DNA of 64,000 nucleotides from contig NZ_PTQW01000010.1 of the NCBI RefSeq assembly GCF_004343725.1, positions 62,001 to 126,000 of the forward strand. Direction: 5' to 3'. The notes below the pieces were generated by a model. The model ran no database searches, was not told the origin of the DNA, and was given only the letters and a program-made list of their open reading frames with translations. Source of the stretch: Treponema sp. J25. Lineage in GTDB: Bacteria > Spirochaetota > Spirochaetia > Treponematales > Breznakiellaceae. Each line of letters starts with the position of its first letter. Within the stretch, counting starts at the first letter, position 1. Of the stretch, positions 33,408 through 42,142 are shown one piece after another. A program made the translations under genes and the position numbers.

Positions 33408-35221
33408 AATATTGGTCCTTGGTGGTTGGTTTGGAAGTATGGGGCGCGCTCATTCTGTTAGGATCCTGTATGGACAGCGCGGTGGATATTGTAAAGGCCG
33501 CCACGATAGAGGTGATGAAAGCCCATGATCGGTATCTCAAAGTTTTAAAGATATCTCCTGATGCGAATGAGCAAGGGGTAAATCCGGGATGTCGTATTCG
33601 AGTTGTTTTTGATAGACCCCTTGATATGGAATCGGTATCATCTTCTACGGTGGAAGTAACTAAAGGAAATTATGAAGCGGTTATCTGGAGTGGGACCTTC
33701 GATGTAAAGACCAATACCCTTGATATTAAGCCCCAGAGTCTTCTGACTGAAGCGTCCTCCTATTATGTAACCCTGAGGGGAATAAAAGGGACCGATGGAA
33801 GTTCCTTGCTCAGTGAAATATCCTGGTCTTTTACAACCGGGGTGGGCCCTTCGGGTCAAGTCAAGGTAAAAAGCAGTAACCTAGAGAGCACAGATGGCTT
33901 TACGAACACTACGGGAGTGCAGATTACTATTAGTAGCCCAAACAGCCTGGCTCAGGAATTTACGGTAGCGGGGACGGCGGATGCTCTGAGTAATCCTGAA
34001 ACTAATGCCGCTTCCTGGACATGGAAACAAATAACTGAAACATGGAATTTTACCTTAGCAGGACAGGAAGAAGGGCGCCAGTATGTGTATGTGATCCTGC
34101 GACGCCCTGAACCGCTTCAGTATAGTGCAATACTTATTGGAGATATTGTATATGATAAGACAGCGCCTTCAGCGCCCACGGTAAGTGGGATCACGCCGAC
34201 CAATAATAAGAAGCCTACCTGGACATGGTCGAGCGGTGGGGGAGGGGGCAGTGGAGTATATCGATATCAATTGGACTCCACCAGCGGGAGTTGGACTCAA
34301 ACAACAGCGCTCTCCTTTAGTCCTAGTACTGATTTGACAGATGGTAGTCATATTCTGTATGTACAAGAACGGGATGCGGCGGGAAACTGGTCGAACAGTG
34401 GATCAAAGACCGTAGTGGTGGACACAGTACCGCCCGCAGCGCCCACGGTAAGTGGGACTAGTCCGACCACGAACCGTCGGCCTACCTGGACATGGTCGAG
34501 CGGTGGCGGAGGAAATGGCCAGTTCCGGTATTATTTATATGCTCCCCTGACCCCCGAGGGATATTCTGCCTGGAGCAGCGGCACCTCTTATACTCCCTCT
34601 ACGGATTTAGCGGATGGCACATATACTGTGGGGGTGCAAGAAAAGGATGAGGCGGGGAATTTGTCTTCTATGACTCTTAAGAGTATCAGCGTAAATGGGG
34701 TCCCCAATCCGCCAGTATTTACTGGCCCGGACACGGTAACCCTTTCCCAAACCCCCACCTGGTCCTGGCAATCCGGGGGATTCGGAATCGGGGTGTTCCG
34801 ATACTATTGGAATGGAAGCTGGTCGGCGGATACCACTGCCACCTCGTATACCCCTTCTACTCTGGCGGATGGCACCTATACCTTAGAGGTTAAAGAAAAG
34901 GATGCAAACGGGGACTGGTCCAGTACGAGCAGTCGGACGGTTGTGGTGACTTCCGTCATTCCCTATGATGGGCAAACGTACGTGAGTACGTTTAATTTAA
35001 CCCTTAAATGGCGAGGGATTGCAGTTGGATACACCTATACCATTCAAATATACGATAACAGTAGTAGTAGTTGGATTAGTTTGGGAAGTACCACCAATAC
35101 GTATTATCCGGTAGACTTTACTTCGAATACTTTGTATTGCTGGAGAGTCAAAGCTACAAAAGTGGGAACCGTCACTTATATTCCAAGTGAGACGGGAGCT
35201 AAATTCTGGACTGGTAAATGA
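33395..35221 (+). CDS. Lipoprotein with SbsA-type Ig domain and three Ig-like repeats
   Basis: A 608-residue predicted lipoprotein: hydrophobic N-terminus ending LLGSC. Residues about 45-150 match a bacterial Ig-like (Big_5/SbsA) domain (GVNPGCRIRVVFDRPLDMES, SYYVTLRGIKGTDG, SWSFTTG). Three related modules of about 85-90 residues follow, each with a PTWTWSSGG-like strand, a TPSTDLADGTYTVGVQEKD-like strand and a VVVD-like end. The C-terminus looks fibronectin III-like. Ig modules suggest an adhesive or scaffold surface protein. The gene overlaps both neighbours (13 bp and 4 bp), so the three proteins are made together. The first two repeats are nearly the same at DNA level. Confidence 0.8.
   Translation: MGRIKYWSLVVGLEVWGALILLGSCMDSAVDIVKAATIEVMKAHDRYLKVLKISPDANEQGVNPGCRIRVVFDRPLDMESVSSSTVEVTKGNYEAVIWSGTFDVKTNTLDIKPQSLLTEASSYYVTLRGIKGTDGSSLLSEISWSFTTGVGPSGQVKVKSSNLESTDGFTNTTGVQITISSPNSLAQEFTVAGTADALSNPETNAASWTWKQITETWNFTLAGQEEGRQYVYVILRRPEPLQYSAILIGDIVYDKTAPSAPTVSGITPTNNKKPTWTWSSGGGGGSGVYRYQLDSTSGSWTQTTALSFSPSTDLTDGSHILYVQERDAAGNWSNSGSKTVVVDTVPPAAPTVSGTSPTTNRRPTWTWSSGGGGNGQFRYYLYAPLTPEGYSAWSSGTSYTPSTDLADGTYTVGVQEKDEAGNLSSMTLKSISVNGVPNPPVFTGPDTVTLSQTPTWSWQSGGFGIGVFRYYWNGSWSADTTATSYTPSTLADGTYTLEVKEKDANGDWSSTSSRTVVVTSVIPYDGQTYVSTFNLTLKWRGIAVGYTYTIQIYDNSSSSWISLGSTTNTYYPVDFTSNTLYCWRVKATKVGTVTYIPSETGAKFWTGK
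34170..34239 (+). repeat. Ig-module DNA repeat, copy 1 (70 bp)
   Basis: Shares long runs with 34437-34506: the CAGCGCCCACGGTAAGTGGG run and the CCTACCTGGACATGGTCGAG run. It marks recent duplication of the Ig-like module inside the lipoprotein gene. Confidence 0.8.
34437..34506 (+). repeat. Ig-module DNA repeat, copy 2 (70 bp)
   Basis: Second copy, 267 bp (89 codons) after copy 1 and in frame. The differing bases lie mainly in the short turn between the two conserved runs. Confidence 0.8.
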
Positions 35222-35247
35222 AAAAGTTTGCTCGAAAGGAGGCCGGA

Positions 35248-36198
35248 ATGGGAATAAAAAAACTCTTCTTCCTGGTAGGGTTTATGGGTTTCTTCCCCGT
35301 GCTCATGTTCCTCACGGCGCAACAAGGGGTGGAGATCGTATGGGTCGAAGGAAAGGTTGAAGAACAGCAACAAGGAAACAAATGGACCTTTATAGAAGAA
35401 GGCACCACCGTACTTCCTACGGCGATTCTGAGGCTTTCCAGGGATACCCTGGTGGAACTTCGGTATGGACCTCTTCATATGAGGTTACGAAAACCCGGTG
35501 TATATAATCTGGCGGAGATTATTAGTTCCACTCGGGAAGCTCAGAAAAATTCTACGGGCCCTGGGATGATGGTGGAAAAGATTGCTCGACTTGTAGGAAA
35601 AGATACGACTTCTCCCGTTATTACTACCACCGCAGGCGCCAGAGGAGCAAGCGCGCAAGATAGTTCTCTCCTTGAAACAATGTGTTGGGATGAAGGAGAA
35701 AGAACAGAGGGTATAAAGGAAAAAGAAGATCCTTTCTTGTATATCCTTTCCCTTTATGCAGAAGGGGATTATCCTGCCGTAGTCAAAGGCGCCCAAGCAA
35801 TAAAACAAAGGGGAACGGTTTCCCCGGAAGAGGTGTTTCGTGCTACCTATTGGGAAGCGGTGGCGTTGTATGCCCAGGATCTCCTTTTGCCGGCCTTGCG
35901 GGTATTAGAAAATACGCCGTTTTATTCAAATGTGCCTGAATACGGCCCCGCTGTCTTTTTAAAGGCCCGCTTGTATATGGATATGACTGACTGGTCTCAA
36001 GCTTTAGGGTGTTTGCAGCAGTATGAGGGGGTAAATATATCTGTGAGGGATCGACAGGCCGCCTTGTTTTTACAGGCCCTTTGCTATGAAGGATTGGCGA
36101 AAAAAGGGGAGGCTAAAAAGGTATTGGAAATAGCCCAGGCCCTCGATCCAAACAGTGATGTGGGGCAGGAGATATCTGCTTATCTAAAGAGGATGTAA
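35248..36198 (+). CDS. FecR-like and TPR exported protein
   Basis: About 316 residues. I chose ATG 35248 because AAAGGAGG lies 5 bases before it and a signal peptide follows at once (MGIKKLFFLVGFMGFFPVLM). The ATG at 35218, overlapping the previous stop, is also in frame and would add 10 residues. Residues about 25-100 resemble a FecR domain (EIVWVEGKVEEQQQGN, TTVLPTAILRLSRDTLVELR). A linker follows, then about 170 residues of TPR-like helices (YWEAVALYAQDLLLPALRVL, ALCYEGLAKKGEAKKVLEIA). FecR-like domains bind or present surface partners in other bacteria. It closes the three-gene envelope operon, and a GC hairpin follows. Confidence 0.75.
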   Translation: MGIKKLFFLVGFMGFFPVLMFLTAQQGVEIVWVEGKVEEQQQGNKWTFIEEGTTVLPTAILRLSRDTLVELRYGPLHMRLRKPGVYNLAEIISSTREAQKNSTGPGMMVEKIARLVGKDTTSPVITTTAGARGASAQDSSLLETMCWDEGERTEGIKEKEDPFLYILSLYAEGDYPAVVKGAQAIKQRGTVSPEEVFRATYWEAVALYAQDLLLPALRVLENTPFYSNVPEYGPAVFLKARLYMDMTDWSQALGCLQQYEGVNISVRDRQAALFLQALCYEGLAKKGEAKKVLEIAQALDPNSDVGQEISAYLKRM

Positions 36199-36215
36199 AG
36201 ATCTTCGTTGAGGGG

Positions 36216-36240
36216 TGGGGCGCCATTCTCAGACGCCCCA
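36216..36240. terminator. GC hairpin between convergent genes
   Basis: TGGGGCG (36216-36222) pairs with CGCCCCA (36234-36240). It sits between the end of the envelope operon and the end of metY and could serve both, though no T-run is present. Confidence 0.45.
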
Positions 36241-36246
36241 CAGGCG

Positions 36247-37536
36247 TTATATCCTTCCCAGGCTTTGTTCAATATCGCCAATAATATCCTCTATCGATTC
36301 AAGGCCGATGGAAAGCCGAACCAGATCGGGACTGAGGCCCCCTTCCCGTTGCTGCTCTTCGGTAAGCTGGGAGTGGCTCGTGGACGCGGGATGTAGGGCA
36401 AGACTCTTCGCATCCCCCACGTTTGCCAGGTGAGAAAAGAGGCGCAACCCATCGATGAAACGCTCCGCTGCCGCTTTCCCTCCCCTGGGACCGAAGACCA
36501 CCATTCCCCCAAAACCCCGTTTCAGGTACCGCTGGGCTATGGGATAGGTGGGGTCAGTGGGAAGTCCCGGATAGCGTACCCAGGCTACCTTAGGATGCTT
36601 GGCCAGGAACTGGGCTACCTGTAAAGCGTTTTCGCTGTGCCGGCTCATGCGCAGGTGGAGCGTCTCTAAACCCTGGAGAAAGATCCAGGCATTGTCCGGT
36701 GAAAGACAGGCCCCCAGATTGCGCAGGGGAACGGTACGGAATCGGAGGGCAAAGGCAATCCGGGCGAGTTCTGGGGGTAAATCCAGGGCCCAGCGCAGGC
36801 CATGATAGTTTCGATCTGGCTGGGTAAAAAGGCTAAACCGGGGGTCGGACCAGTCAAAATTGCCCGCATCGGTCATGATGCCTCCAATGGCGGTCCCATG
36901 CCCTCCCATCCACTTGGTAAGGGAATTAATGACAATATTTGCCCCATGTTCGATGGTTCTAAGAAGGTAGGGGGTGGTGAAGGTCCCGTCGACGATGAGG
37001 GGCAGGTGATGTTTTTTTGCGATGGCCGCCACCGCTTCGATGTCGATCACATCGAGGACAGGGTTCCCGATGGTTTCGATATAAAACGCCCGGGTTTTTT
37101 CGGTGACCAGTCGATCGAAGCTTTCGGGGTCCCGGTGGTCCGCAAAACGTACGGTAATCCCCAGGTCCGGCAGAATCGCATCGAACATGGTATAGGTGCC
37201 GCCGTACAGGTTGGGGGCAGAGATGATTTCGTCCCCCGCCTTTGCTAAGGTTATAATCGCATAAAAGATGGCGCTGGTCCCTGAAGAAACCGCCACCGAT
37301 GCGGCTCCCCCTTCAAGAATACTGACCCGCTGTTCCAACACCTCGTTGGTAGGGTTGCCCAGGCGGCTGTAAATATTCCCAAATTCCTTGAGTGCAAAGA
37401 GTCGGGCCGCGTGGTCCGCACTTTTAAACACATAACTACTGGTTCGATACACCGGTACCGCCCGGGAAAGGGTGGTGGGATCCGGTTCCTGGCCACCGTG
37501 TAAAGTGGCGGTTTCAAAATGTTCGTATTTGTTCAT
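36247..37536 (-). CDS. metY: O-acetylhomoserine sulfhydrylase
   Basis: A 429-residue PLP enzyme of the Cys/Met metabolism family. The start at 37536 is fixed by GGAGG upstream and homology (MNKYEHFETATLHGGQEPDP). Motifs: SRLGNPTNEVLE, SGTSAIFYAI, LYGGTYTMF, and the PLP lysine in INSLTKWMGGHGTAIGG. It makes homocysteine from O-acetylhomoserine and sulfide in the cytoplasm. metA, which would make the acetylated substrate, lies just upstream on the same strand with a 212-bp gap, so the two form a direct-sulfhydrylation route. Related lyases (MetB, MetZ) are shorter, which supports MetY. Confidence 0.93.
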   Translation of the reverse strand: MNKYEHFETATLHGGQEPDPTTLSRAVPVYRTSSYVFKSADHAARLFALKEFGNIYSRLGNPTNEVLEQRVSILEGGAASVAVSSGTSAIFYAIITLAKAGDEIISAPNLYGGTYTMFDAILPDLGITVRFADHRDPESFDRLVTEKTRAFYIETIGNPVLDVIDIEAVAAIAKKHHLPLIVDGTFTTPYLLRTIEHGANIVINSLTKWMGGHGTAIGGIMTDAGNFDWSDPRFSLFTQPDRNYHGLRWALDLPPELARIAFALRFRTVPLRNLGACLSPDNAWIFLQGLETLHLRMSRHSENALQVAQFLAKHPKVAWVRYPGLPTDPTYPIAQRYLKRGFGGMVVFGPRGGKAAAERFIDGLRLFSHLANVGDAKSLALHPASTSHSQLTEEQQREGGLSPDLVRLSIGLESIEDIIGDIEQSLGRI

Positions 37537-37748
37537 CCTATGCCTCCGTAAAACATACCCCAATGACCCCAATTCTCCTTACGTTGGGGTTCAGGGCCTT
37601 TTTCTTTCCCCCAGGAATATTCTATATAAAATGATTTTCTGGGGGCCAGGTCGGCAGAAAGGGTGAAAGGTTTTCCCGTCGCCTTCTCTTCCGGTATCTG
37701 CCGTCTTCCTGAAAGAAGGCCAACGGGTGATATGGATGCTCTATGCCC

Positions 37749-38729
37749 CTAGCGGGGCATCGGACTTGCGGAGGCAAGGCTCGTTTCTACTGGTATATGA
37801 CCCCGTTCTGCGGGGGTGAGTTCCGCTAAATCGTAGGGGGTTTCCTGATACACGCAATAGTTAAGCCAGTTGGCGTACAAAAGGTGTGCGTGGGCCCGCC
37901 AGTTCATAATGGGGGTACGGCCTGGATCGTCGTCAGGGAAATAGTGGCGGGGAATTCTTATGGGGAGCCCCCGTTCCCGGTCCCGGTCGTATTCTGCTTT
38001 CAGGGTGAGTCGGTCATATTCGGGGTGGCCGGTAACAAAAATCATCCGGCGGTCCCGGGAACTTATCAGATAGAGTCCCGATTCTTCAGAGGTTGCAAGT
38101 ATTTTAAGCAGGGGATGTTGTGCCACATCCTCTTCCCGAATTTCGGTATGCCGTGACTGGGGCGCATAGAATTCTTCATCAAAGCCCCGCACTAGTGGTT
38201 CGAGGGGTTTCAAAAGGCGATGTTTAAAGATCCCAAAAACCTTTTCGGACACCGGATACTTGGGTATTCCAAAATGATGGTACAACCCTGCCTGGGCTCC
38301 CCAGCAGATATGCAGAGTAGACCACACGTTGGTAACGCTCCAGTCCATGATACGGACTAATTCTTCCCAGTAATCGACCTCCTCAAAGGGAAGGGTTTCT
38401 ACGGGAGCCCCGGTAATCACAAGACCATCGAACCGCTCCCCAAGGATCTCATCGGTGGTTTCGTAAAAAGTCTCCAGGTGTTCCTGGGGAGTGTTTTTTG
38501 AATCATGGCTTGCCATCCGAATAAAGCGAACATCCACCTGGAGCGCCGTATTCCCCAGCAGGCGTAACAGTTGGGTTTCGGTAACAATCTTTGTGGGCAT
38601 GAGGTTAAGCACCGCAATACGCAGAGGTCGGATATCCTGGTGAATCGCCCGCTCATAGGTCATGACAAAGATATTTTCTGTCTCTAAGACCGAACGAGCA
38701 GGAAGGTTGTCAGGAATACGTACGGGCAT
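37749..38729 (-). CDS. metA: Homoserine O-acetyltransferase, MetA type
   Basis: A 326-residue MetA-family acyltransferase, first step of methionine synthesis from homoserine. The catalytic Cys is in [14 protein letters not shown], and the His and Glu appear in [13 protein letters not shown]. Residue 111, in GAPVETLPF, is Glu. In this family Glu111 marks acetyl-CoA users, while Gly gives succinyl-CoA specificity (published for Bacillus MetA), so the product should be O-acetylhomoserine despite the usual name homoserine succinyltransferase. That matches the MetY gene downstream. GGAGG-like sequence (AGGAGGCACC) precedes the ATG. Confidence 0.94.
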   Translation of the reverse strand: MPVRIPDNLPARSVLETENIFVMTYERAIHQDIRPLRIAVLNLMPTKIVTETQLLRLLGNTALQVDVRFIRMASHDSKNTPQEHLETFYETTDEILGERFDGLVITGAPVETLPFEEVDYWEELVRIMDWSVTNVWSTLHICWGAQAGLYHHFGIPKYPVSEKVFGIFKHRLLKPLEPLVRGFDEEFYAPQSRHTEIREEDVAQHPLLKILATSEESGLYLISSRDRRMIFVTGHPEYDRLTLKAEYDRDRERGLPIRIPRHYFPDDDPGRTPIMNWRAHAHLLYANWLNYCVYQETPYDLAELTPAERGHIPVETSLASASPMPR

Positions 38730-38771
38730 AGGGTGCCTCCTCTTCCCGAAATTCTAGCTTTGAGGAGAATA

Positions 38772-38820
38772 TTACTAAATACGTCAGAAATGTCAAGACT
38801 AGTAAAAATGTTTTTAGTAA
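38772..38820. promoter_or_regulatory. Inverted repeat in the metA/GGDEF divergent region
   Basis: TTACTAAA (38772-38779) and TTTAGTAA (38813-38820) form 8-bp arms 33 bases apart. A second imperfect palindrome (AGTAAAAATGTTTTTAGT) lies in the right part. It could be an operator for metA, the diverging GGDEF gene or both. It does not match the MetJ box, and the region is too short for a SAM riboswitch. Confidence 0.35.
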
Positions 38821-38881
38821 GCTAGCCAAAAAAGTTTTGAGTATTTTCTTAAGGACGCAAAAAAAGTACTATATTTATACT

Positions 38882-40510
38882 ATGAATGATCGGCCCTATT
38901 CGGTAGGGAAAAGGATGCTTCTTTTTACGGGATTCTTTTCCTGTATTCTCATTCTTGCCTTGACCCTGCATTTTTACTATGGTATGTATCCCTATCTTCA
39001 GGAAAGTTCAAAAAGCTTTTTACAGGAGAAGAATCGTAGCCTAAATAATTTTATAGAGGCCTATTTTAATGAGATGATTCATACCCTGCAGATGTTAGCT
39101 TCTTATCCAGAGTTGTTGTCTTCTTCCCAGGGAGCCAAAGAGCATCAGCAATTAGTGGTGCAATACCTTTCAGCGGTTAAAAAGTTTAATACCCACGTAT
39201 ACCGGGTGTACAGTATATATCGAGATGGGACAATCCTAGCCCCTGATCCGATGCCGAAAAACAATGGGAGCATCCAGAGTTTTTCCTGGTATTTAGAAAG
39301 GCTTCCTCAATTACAACAGGAGGATCTCTTTATTGGATTCTTGCAGCAAGACCCCTCTTCTGGGGATGCCCTTTTGTCATTGCTCCATCGCCTTATACAT
39401 CCTGAATATGGTTTTGTGGGACTTCTTGTTATTGATAGCCGGGTAGAGAATATTGTAGATCAACTAAAATTTCGATCCAGTTTTTATACTTCTTCGTATA
39501 GTTTTATTTTGGATAAAAACCTGATATGTCTTGCCCATCCTCGGCAGGAACTCATAGGGGTGCATTTTCTGGATACGGTAAAGCTGCGTAGTGCCTTTGG
39601 CAAGTCTCTTTTTTTTAATTATGATTTTGAAGGAATACGAAAGATTGCCTACGCTTCATATCTAGAGAATAGCGGATGGTATCTGGTTACTACCGTTAAT
39701 GAAGAGGAATTATTTTCTCCCATAATAAAAATTATGTTAGTGTATGTTTTAGAGATAATTGTGTTAGTTCTTATCTTTAGTGTTATTTTTTATTATTTCT
39801 GGAACCATGAAATTCTTGAGCCCCTTCGGAGTCTCCGTGAATATGTATATACGGTAATTCATAATGATTCGCTAGTAGAATCAGGGATAACGCTTTCATT
39901 GCCAAACCATGAAATAGGGCAAATTGCCCAATACATTGGCAAGTTAACAAGTCAATCGTTGTATCAGAAAAATCAAGAGCTCTTAGAAAAGAATAAGCTT
40001 CTAGAATCATTAGCAATCCATGATTTTTTAACGGGTCTCTTTAACAGAAGAAAAATCGAAGAGCTTTTAAAAACAGAGTATGAACGATGTGTCCGCTACA
40101 ACACTTCCCTGAGCCTTATCCTGTATGATATTGATTTCTTTAAGAACGTAAACGATAGCTATGGGCATCAAGAGGGTGATAGGGTTTTGAAGGAACTTAC
40201 CTTACTTATTTCTCATAATATCCGTAAAACCGATATGCATGGTCGGTGGGGAGGAGAAGAATTCCTGGTGATCCTGCCTGAAACTCCCATCTCTGTTGTT
40301 CAGGAAGTAGCAGAAAAATTACGGAAAGTTGTAGAATCCCACGATTTTGAGCTTCCCCAGCACATAACGATAAGTGCGGGGGTAACCGTTGTACAAACCG
40401 ATGAAACTCTAGATAAGGTGCTCCAGCGGCTTGACTCGGCGTTATATATGGCTAAGAAGACAGGAAGAAATAGGGTGCACGCGGAATGGCCGGAAAACGG
40501 CTACGTTTAA
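38882..40510 (+). CDS. Membrane sensor diguanylate cyclase (GGEEF)
   Basis: A 542-residue protein. Two membrane helices (about residues 11-32 and 282-307) enclose a periplasmic Cache-like sensor of about 250 residues. A HAMP-like linker (EPLRSLREYVY) and a short coiled coil follow, then a GGDEF domain with HDFLTGLFNRRKIEELL, ILYDIDFFKNVNDSYGH and active site RWGGEEFLVIL. GGEEF is an active variant, so cyclic di-GMP synthesis is likely. The in-frame TTG at 38837 is rejected as start; ATG 38882 has no ribosome site but a TACTAT box (38867-38872) lies 9 bases upstream, which would give a nearly leaderless mRNA. Confidence 0.9.
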   Translation: MNDRPYSVGKRMLLFTGFFSCILILALTLHFYYGMYPYLQESSKSFLQEKNRSLNNFIEAYFNEMIHTLQMLASYPELLSSSQGAKEHQQLVVQYLSAVKKFNTHVYRVYSIYRDGTILAPDPMPKNNGSIQSFSWYLERLPQLQQEDLFIGFLQQDPSSGDALLSLLHRLIHPEYGFVGLLVIDSRVENIVDQLKFRSSFYTSSYSFILDKNLICLAHPRQELIGVHFLDTVKLRSAFGKSLFFNYDFEGIRKIAYASYLENSGWYLVTTVNEEELFSPIIKIMLVYVLEIIVLVLIFSVIFYYFWNHEILEPLRSLREYVYTVIHNDSLVESGITLSLPNHEIGQIAQYIGKLTSQSLYQKNQELLEKNKLLESLAIHDFLTGLFNRRKIEELLKTEYERCVRYNTSLSLILYDIDFFKNVNDSYGHQEGDRVLKELTLLISHNIRKTDMHGRWGGEEFLVILPETPISVVQEVAEKLRKVVESHDFELPQHITISAGVTVVQTDETLDKVLQRLDSALYMAKKTGRNRVHAEWPENGYV

Positions 40511-40550
40511 GGGTATCGGTGGTACAAAAAGTTTTTCCACTCATCATACA

Positions 40551-40574
40551 AAACAGGAAGAGATTTCCCTGTTT
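40551..40574 (+). terminator. Terminator-like hairpin after the GGEEF gene
   Basis: AAACAGG (40551-40557) pairs with CCTGTTT (40568-40574), followed by CTTCTTCAATTTT. A second pair, CTTCAATTTT (40578-40587) with AAAATTGAAG (40630-40639), makes a longer structure in the 160-bp gap between convergent genes. Confidence 0.5.
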
Positions 40575-40671
40575 CTTCTTCAATTTTACCACTTCTAAGA
40601 ATCCGTAGTACCGCGCAAATATTTTTACGAAAATTGAAGGGGTGTTTTTCATATCTTATGCTTCGTATCCT

Positions 40672-41511
40672 TTATATCTTTTTGTCTTTACATAAAAGAA
40701 GGGCTATGCGATCTCCATAGTTAAAGGTTTTAGCGGCCCAATCGAAAAAAGCCTTTTTGAGAGGAGAAATACTTCCCCGGGTATGACCACTACCAAAGCG
40801 GGTCGTGTGCAGAATACGGATATTCTGTCGTTTTAAGAAATGACGCAACCCCTGGTAGGTGGGAATGTTCAGGTGTTCATCGGCCATGAAAAAACGCCAC
40901 CCCTCACCCTGGCGTTCGGAGATCCATCCTGCAACGGGTACTTCGAGAACAACAAGGCCCTCCTCTTTTAATACCCGTCGAAGGTGAAAAAAACAGGATT
41001 CCATATCGGAGAGGTGCTCAAGAATGTGGAAAAGAAAGAGATTATCTACCGAATCGGAGGGAAGTTGCTCAAGGCCACCCTTGTAGATACGATATCTCCC
41101 CGGAGGAATTTGTTCCAGTAAGGGCGTTGATATATCCAGGCCGATGATATCCCGTCCCCCCTTTTCGTAAAGATAGTGGAGAAACATCCCGTTGGCGCAA
41201 CCCAGCTCGGCGTTCGTATGATTTTTTATTCTCTCCAGGGGAAAACGAAGCTCCTGGAGGGTCATATCCCGTTCTTTTTGGAGGACCGCATATCCCTGGG
41301 GATCTAAGTAGCCCGCATTAAGAATTTCTTTAATTTCGGGGTACTGTTGATAATAGGCATCAAGAACATCCTGAGTGGGATAGGGAACCTGTCGGTAGGA
41401 ACCACAGGCGCTGCATCGATAATAATATATGATTTCACCGGTAAGAAGGGACTTTTTTGTATGCCGTTCTCTCAGAGCGGGCTCCAGGCAGAAGGGGCAG
41501 CGCATGTTCAT
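40672..41511 (-). CDS. SAM-dependent methyltransferase with N-terminal zinc ribbon
   Basis: About 279 residues. The N-terminus has two Cys pairs (MRCPFCLEP and YRCSACGSYRQ) forming a zinc ribbon. The rest is a class I methyltransferase: motif I NAELGCANGMFLHYLYEKGG, an acidic strand DIIGLDIS, then LFLFHILEHLSDMESCFFHL and LKEEGLVVLEVP. This layout is common among modification enzymes of sugars, lipids or small metabolites. Starts at ATG 41511, ATG 41505 and TTG 41547 are in frame; none has a clear ribosome site. It lies 57 bp or less after gcvH on the same strand, so they may be co-transcribed. The substrate is unknown. Confidence 0.75.
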   Translation of the reverse strand: MNMRCPFCLEPALRERHTKKSLLTGEIIYYYRCSACGSYRQVPYPTQDVLDAYYQQYPEIKEILNAGYLDPQGYAVLQKERDMTLQELRFPLERIKNHTNAELGCANGMFLHYLYEKGGRDIIGLDISTPLLEQIPPGRYRIYKGGLEQLPSDSVDNLFLFHILEHLSDMESCFFHLRRVLKEEGLVVLEVPVAGWISERQGEGWRFFMADEHLNIPTYQGLRHFLKRQNIRILHTTRFGSGHTRGSISPLKKAFFDWAAKTFNYGDRIALLLCKDKKI

Positions 41512-41568
41512 ACAAGCAGTGTAAAAAATGAGGAACCCCTTTGGCAAGAGCGGGGCGCGGTTTTCCTT

Positions 41569-41952
41569 TCAGAATTCGCCGATAAAAGTCCGGTACTCTT
41601 CGGGGGATAGGAGGCCGGAAAATTGTTCTGGCTTCTCCCCTTGCAGTTGGAATATCCAGCCCTTTCCGTAACAATCGTGACCTATCCATTCGGGATGTTT
41701 CTCCAGGGCCTTATTAACGGCGATCACCGTTCCTGCAAGGGGCATGATAAGATCCTGCGCGGCCTTTGCCGATTCGATTACTCCCCACACCGCTCCTGCT
41801 TCGTAATGATGGGCTACCCGGGGAAGTTCGATATACACGATATCCCCGAGGGATCGCAGGGCATGATGGGTAAGCCCCACCACAAAGAGGCTCCCTTCTT
41901 TTCGGACCCAGAGGTGTTCCTTGCTGTACCGGGCGCTGGTATCGATATGCAT
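41569..41952 (-). CDS. gcvH: Glycine cleavage system H protein
   Basis: A 127-residue lipoyl carrier. The early YSKEHLWVRKEG and the lipoylation motif VIESAKAAQDLIMPLAGTV (lysine in ESAK) are typical, as is the end LSPEEYRTFIGEF. H protein shuttles the aminomethyl group between P and T proteins. No gcvP, gcvT or lipoate genes are in the window, so it either serves enzymes encoded elsewhere or has another lipoyl role. No glycine riboswitch is visible upstream. AAGGGAA precedes the ATG. Confidence 0.9.
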   Translation of the reverse strand: MHIDTSARYSKEHLWVRKEGSLFVVGLTHHALRSLGDIVYIELPRVAHHYEAGAVWGVIESAKAAQDLIMPLAGTVIAVNKALEKHPEWIGHDCYGKGWIFQLQGEKPEQFSGLLSPEEYRTFIGEF

Positions 41953-42047
41953 GTGCGGTTCCCTTATCCTCTTCTCTATTCCCTTTCGTGGTCCTCAGCA
42001 GGCTTACTATACCGGGGGGTAGAGAAAAAGGCAAGGTTTTACTGTTG

Positions 42048-42076
42048 AGCTTTTCCGCCCTGGGACCAGAAAAGCT
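42048..42076. repeat. Inverted repeat between gcvH and the riboflavin operon
   Basis: AGCTTTTC (42048-42055) pairs with GAAAAGCT (42069-42076). It lies upstream of both divergent units; a regulatory site or a small RNA structure is possible. Confidence 0.35.
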
Positions 42077-42104
42077 ACAACCCAGAGTGAATGGTTGCAA
42101 GTAG

Positions 42105-42133
42105 TTGACAGAAAGAGTTCTGTTTCGTATGGT
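42105..42133 (+). promoter_or_regulatory. Promoter of the riboflavin-uptake operon
   Basis: Perfect -35 TTGACA (42105-42110), 17 bases, then TATGGT (42128-42133). Transcription would begin near 42140, at the 5' edge of the FMN riboswitch. Confidence 0.65.
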
Positions 42134-42142
42134 AATACATAG

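Noticed and set aside
38730-38881. SAM riboswitch before metA
   Set aside because: Region too short and no conserved SAM-I, II or other blocks seen; only small inverted repeats.
41953-42142. Glycine riboswitch before gcvH
   Set aside because: No conserved glycine aptamer blocks on the minus strand; only a simple inverted repeat.
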